Position numbers and translations under genes: made by a program
The notes under the pieces: generated by a model
What the model was told of the DNA's origin: nothing
The model's input: only the letters and a program-made list of their open reading frames with translations
The model's database searches: none
Part shown: positions 60,171-64,000 of the stretch, in pieces
How the letters are laid out: the number at the start of each line of letters is the position of its first letter
Position numbering within the stretch: position 1 is the stretch's first letter
Origin: Teratosphaeria epicoccoides
Taxonomy: Eukaryota; Ascomycota; Dothideomycetes; Mycosphaerellales; Teratosphaeriaceae
Length of the DNA: 64,000 nt
NCBI GenBank assembly: GCA_021401465.1
Contig: JADDMT010000039.1
Coordinates: 230,394 to 294,393, forward strand
Direction: 5' to 3'

Positions 60171-62787
60171 ATGACCACTGCTAACGCTCAGATTCCTGTG
60201 GCAGTGCCATATCGATCCTCAACCAACGGCCTCCTGTATTACTACGGTCAACCATCAGACGGGGTCGAGCCGCCGTCAGGTGTATTCCGACCACGTCGCG
60301 CCGGTCCTGGACGCATCCGCATACAGCCGCTCATCAACTCTGACCTGGGGCCCCCTCTACAGCCCGAAGTCAGCAAGCCTTCTTCGCGGCGGCAAATCTC
60401 GTTCAAACTGGCGACGACGCGAGACAACGCGAAGAGATTCCTGAGGTCGGTCATACGAGATCCGGCGCTGAGTAGCGACCCAGAGCAGGCCGCAAAGGCC
60501 AGGCAGGAAGCGATTAGGTTGAAAAGAAGATCTTGGAGTCCGGCCACCTGGGCAACGGGTCTCAACTGGAGAGACGGCGAAAATCTTCCAGATAGTGAGA
60601 ATCAGGGAGCGAACATGAGGGGCCACGCGATCCGAGGCTCCATTAGCGGGCCCGTCAACGCACATTTGCACAGGCCACGATTACACAGCGATACGAGGAA
60701 TTCTTCATCACTATCAGGCACGACGTCTCCGAGCAATGCTAGCAACGGCGCATCTCCGCGGATTGAACCTGCGGTCGTGGACAGCTTCATCCCATCACTG
60801 GAGAGCCATGAGGAAAAGCCGGTGGCTTCGGGCAACGGTGTCAGCATATCCATACATCTCGCTGAACCTGTGCTCTTCTTGCAGGGATTCGACAATGCCG
60901 ACAACGCCCCCGGCAACACGGCAATGCTACGAGGGAGCCTGCATATGAGGGTCACCAAAAGTGCGAAGATCAAGGCTGTGTCGCTGCGATTCAAAGGCAA
61001 AGCCACGACCAAATGGCCTGAAGGTATCCCGCCTCGAAAGGTCGATTTCGACGAGACGGACACAATCATGAACCACACGTGGACGTTCTGGAGCACACAA
61101 TTTCCAGACGCAGAACACAACACTGGCGCGTCCCATATACAGCTTTTCAAAAGCACGGAGACTCAGCCAGGTGCCTCAAGACTGGATCCACTGAGCCGAC
61201 CGTCGCCAAGTAGCTCGAATGTCAATCTCACAGCGAAGGAGTCGAAGAGACTGTCGCTGGCTGTCAACCAGTCGAGGAGTTTCAATAAGAATGAAGCACC
61301 GACAGGCGCCAACACCGTGGCTGCGAAGGGCTACCGGACCTTCTTACCTGGAGACTACATCTACAACTTTGAGCTACCGCTCGACAGCCGGTTACCAGAA
61401 ACCATCGATGTGGAGCTTGGATCCGTGAAGTACGAGCTAGAGGCAGAGATCACTCGATCTGGCGCTTTCAGGGCAAACTTACTAGGCAACAAGGAAGTCC
61501 AGCTGATCCGTGCCCCAGCCGAAGGCTCGTTGGAACAGGTCGAGCCAATCGCCATCAGTCGGAACTGGGAAGACCAATTGCATTACGATATTGTAATTTC
61601 TGGCAAGAGCTTCCCTTTGGGCTCACAGGTTCCCATCGCGTTTAAACTTACACCGTTGGCTAAGGTGCAGTGCCATAGAATCAAGGTTCTGGTCACGGAG
61701 AACATTGAGTACTTCTGTTCGAACAAAAAGGTGCATCGCATGGAGCCAGCACGAAAAGTACAGCTCTTCGAGAAACGGTCGGATCAGCCCCCGGTCAGCA
61801 CGTTTCCTGGGAGCACGATGCGAGTGACGGCTGGTGGTGGCATTCCTTATGATCAGAGAGCACGAGCTGCGGCTGGCGAAGACGTCACACCTGTAGACAC
61901 GACAAATTTGCTGGGCAATCTCGAAGGCGATACCAACGTCGGTCCGACGGAGATGGAGTTCAATGTGCAGCTGCCAAGCTGTGCCAACTTGAAGGAGAGG
62001 GATCGAGGTCAGCGGTTGCACTTTGACACTACATACCAGAATATTCAGGTGCACCACTGGATCAAGGTGGGTTTCCACAAATGAATGATGTGTGATGAGT
62101 GGTTGCTGACTTCTCAAGATCGTCATGAGGTTGTCACGACCCGACGCTGTCGACCCGACCAAACGACGACACTTCGAGATTTCGATCGATTCGCCCTTCC
62201 ACATTCTTTCGTGCCGAGCGACTCAGGCCAACATCTCCCTGCCTGCATACAGCTCACCTCAAAGTGCCGGCGATGGAACATCGCTCTACGAATGTGGTTG
62301 CCCTGGCGCGGCGAGTCGGCGCAATTCTCCAAGCTCATTCGTGCCCACGCTTAATCTGCTCAATACATCCCGTAGCGGTTCAACAGCTGGTCTTGATCAG
62401 GATCGACCAGCCACGCTGACGCAGGCTGCAGCAGGTCTCGCGAGACCGCAAGCGGTGCACATCCACGGTGCGCAGCCTGGAGCCGACCGCGAGAGGCCGA
62501 TCCATCTGCTCAGGGCGCCTTCGTTCAACCCGCCCGCATTTGAAGACGAGGCACCTCCGCCACCGCTGGTTACACCGCCACCACAGTATAATGATATTGC
62601 TTCCCCCACGAGTGGCTTGGCAGACTATTTCACGCGATTGAGCGATGCGTATGATGACGAGGAAGACGGAGAGGACGCTCATCGCCCAGCGCTCACACCT
62701 GGCAGAGTTAATGTGCCTCTCACGCCTGGTGGACGTATTCACCGGAGTATGGATCTTGGGAGGGCATGGGTGCCCGTGGGGCAGTGA
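60171..62787 (+). CDS. Arrestin-related trafficking adaptor (alpha-arrestin, ART family)
   Basis: Two exons, 60171-62066 and 62119-62787 (854 residues), with a 52-nt intron (GTGGGT...GCTGAC...CTCAAG) after HHWIK. The arrestin-N fold spans about residues 225-450 (ISIHLAEPVLFLQGF, KAVSLRFKGKATTKWPEG, YRTFLPGDYIYNFELPLDSRLPETI) and arrestin-C about 455-680 (LHYDIVISGKSFPLGSQVPIAFKLTPL, QNIQVHHWIKIV). Exon 2 ends with a Pro-rich tail containing the PPxY motif PPPQYND (about residue 785), the docking site for Rsp5-type ubiquitin ligases. Such adaptors recruit the ligase to plasma-membrane transporters for endocytosis, often in response to nutrients. The Ser-rich N-terminal 220 residues and the linker at ~340-400 are likely phosphorylation sites. 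The particular ART class is not resolved. Confidence 0.92.
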
Positions 62788-63526
62788 TTTGGATAGCTAT
62801 ACATTAGACGTCAGGGGAGTTTGGATGATTGGATTTCGAAATCTGATTTTGGCTACGGCCATCGACGCTGAGGCATCGAGGAAAGCAAGCATCACTCTGC
62901 ATATTCTTGATCTCATTGTAAGCGTTCTAGCACGGTGCTGTGGTTCGCAATGGATATTTGATGATACATATGGGACGTCATGGCTCTCTTGAACACGCTG
63001 GTTGGAAACAACGGAGTCGAGCATGGGTAAATAGCTTGCTACGTCTTGTGTGCCATACGTAAGAAGCCAATCCTCATATCTGTATATCCAGGCCCTGGCG
63101 CCGTAGCATTCCCAGGCAATAAGGTTTTGGCTCTCGTGCTGCAACTGCTGGAAAACCTGGCATCAAGGCAAGTCGGGGCCTTCCACGTCGCTGGCGCGGA
63201 TCGAAGAGCGTGTGGCATTCAAGATTGTGGACATCGACGATTTCCAATATCGACGATGTCCACAGCCAGATCATAGTGACAGGCCAACATACCGCCACGA
63301 AACGCAGGTGAAGGAGTAGTGCCGACTGAGATGGTGTTTCAATCAGCAGCATGACATACATCACCCTCTGCGCACGTCTCCCGGCCACGTCAGAACCCAT
63401 GTCTTGTTGGCTCCAACGGACTGGCTCCAGCTTGCATAGTCTCAGGTCGTTTTGGTTTGCGCTTGGGAAGAAATTCAATCGATCTCGGATGGGAAGTTTC
63501 CATTCTGCTGGTTTCAGATAAGGTCC

Positions 63527-63554
63527 TGCATTGCATTGCATTGCATTGCATTGC
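63527..63554 (+). repeat. (TGCAT)n microsatellite, 5.6 copies
   Basis: Perfect pentanucleotide run TGCAT from 63527 to 63554. Confidence 0.97.
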
Positions 63555-63907
63555 GTGCGTGCCCGGACCCTCGGCCAGAGGAGACTTATGAGTCGATGAA
63601 GCTCTCGCATCTCGTAACCGAATCGGCGCAGAATCCGCGTCCGATCCCGACAGGAACGAACCGTGCCCGTCCTCGGATTTCTGCTTTCGCGCCGACTTCG
63701 TGATGCTGTCATCGTCGCGCGCCTCGACAACGGGAGCATTGCTGACAGGAGTGACGGAACCGTCAACAAATCAAACTTTGGTCTACACCTATACACTCTC
63801 GCCCGCGGCCCCGTCTCCACGCGATAGGAAGAAATCGCCCGATGCACATGGCGGCGACGCTCGACCCTCCAACCACACCAGCACTTCTCGTCCATCTCAG
63901 CGCCCCT

Positions 63908-63955
63908 CACTCCCCCTCACAGCTCCTCCTTCACTCCCCCTCACAGCTCCTCCTT
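63908..63955 (+). repeat. 24-bp tandem duplication
   Basis: Two perfect copies of a 24-bp unit beginning CACTCCCCCTCACAGCTCC. Confidence 0.95.
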
Positions 63956-63964
63956 CCCTCCCCC

Positions 63965-63965
<1 letters not shown>

Positions 63966-63996
<31 letters not shown>
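63966..63996 (+). repeat. Poly-C run of 31 bases
   Basis: An uninterrupted homopolymer of C followed by ACCC at the window end. May be real or an artefact of assembly/sequencing near a gap or contig end. Confidence 0.9.
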
Positions 63997-64000
63997 ACCC

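Larger units (their letters stand above)
62788..64000. other. Terminal intergenic region with simple repeats
   Basis: No supported gene; a 278-codon minus-strand frame lies here but is featureless and runs through simple repeats. The last 100 bp are simple-sequence and end in poly-C. Confidence 0.5.

Noticed and set aside
63074..63910. 278-codon minus-strand open frame at the right end
   Set aside because: Arg-rich, no domain, passes through the TGCAT microsatellite and simple C/T-rich DNA; the composition is that of a chance frame.
1..64000. tRNA, rRNA, CRISPR arrays or bacterial-type operons
   Set aside because: No GGTTCGAnTCC-type B box with a matching A box, no rRNA-like stretch and no spaced identical repeats were found by eye; a tRNAscan run would be decisive for the tRNA part.

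Overview
The window reads as nuclear DNA of a filamentous ascomycete (Pezizomycotina), most likely a Dothideomycete. The support is: protein-coding genes on both strands, mostly short spliceosomal introns of about 52-61 nt with GT...AG ends and CTRAY-like branch sites, a set of fungal orthologues (VPS41, TSR3, GGA, PAL, TFC3, MFAP1, SCC3, DPB11, an alpha-arrestin), a Ser/Thr-rich GPI wall protein and no bacterial-style operons. The genus is not resolvable from the sequence alone. I found no tRNA, rRNA or CRISPR array by eye.

Layout. 1-120: end of a broken or partial allantoate-permease-type transporter. 0.5-8.8 kb: mitochondrial RMND1/MRX10-type protein head-to-head with VPS41, an unknown basic protein, and a mitochondrial AUH-type enoyl-CoA hydratase. 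9.1-14.3 kb: six-exon ribonuclease T2, a degenerate caleosin-like protein and a GPI-anchored wall protein. 14.3-17.3 kb: gene-poor, with a degenerate GTCA/TGAC-rich tandem repeat. 17.3-28.1 kb: nuclear protein ending in a GATA zinc finger, large mitochondrial protein, a frameshifted membrane-protein relic, TSR3 and GGA. 28.5-31.4 kb: a previously hidden three-exon small secreted cysteine-rich protein facing a phenylalanine ammonia-lyase. 31.4-36.4 kb: accessory stretch with a palindromic element, an MCT-type transporter and an oxalate-decarboxylase relic. 36.4-57.8 kb: very large TFIIIC B-block subunit carrying a novel-looking internal repeat, MFAP1 head-to-head with a CCDC137-like protein, an AIM6-type protein, cohesin SCC3, a minisatellite that encodes a Cys/N-glycosylation repeat, and DPB11. 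57.8-64 kb: a long spacer, an alpha-arrestin, and a simple-repeat region ending in a poly-C run.

How genes relate. Most are unlinked housekeeping genes: endolysosomal traffic (VPS41, GGA, arrestin), chromosome biology (SCC3, DPB11), RNA and ribosome work (TFC3, TSR3, MFAP1, CCDC137-like) and mitochondria (RMND1-type, AUH-type, the 1017-residue protein). Several are divergent pairs sharing short promoters (1892-2085, 8784-9121, 19984-20302, 25683-26000, 45664-45867). Accessory or host-facing candidates are the RNase T2, GPI protein, PAL, the hidden secreted protein, the MCT transporter with the decarboxylase relic, and the repeat protein at 54.2 kb.

The observations most worth following are the six-copy repeat in the TFIIIC subunit, the GATA finger lying in frame behind a stop codon, the hidden eight-cysteine secreted protein, and the sequon-preserving 12-residue repeat. 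All intron positions were inferred by hand from splice signals, frame and protein conservation; none has transcript support here.
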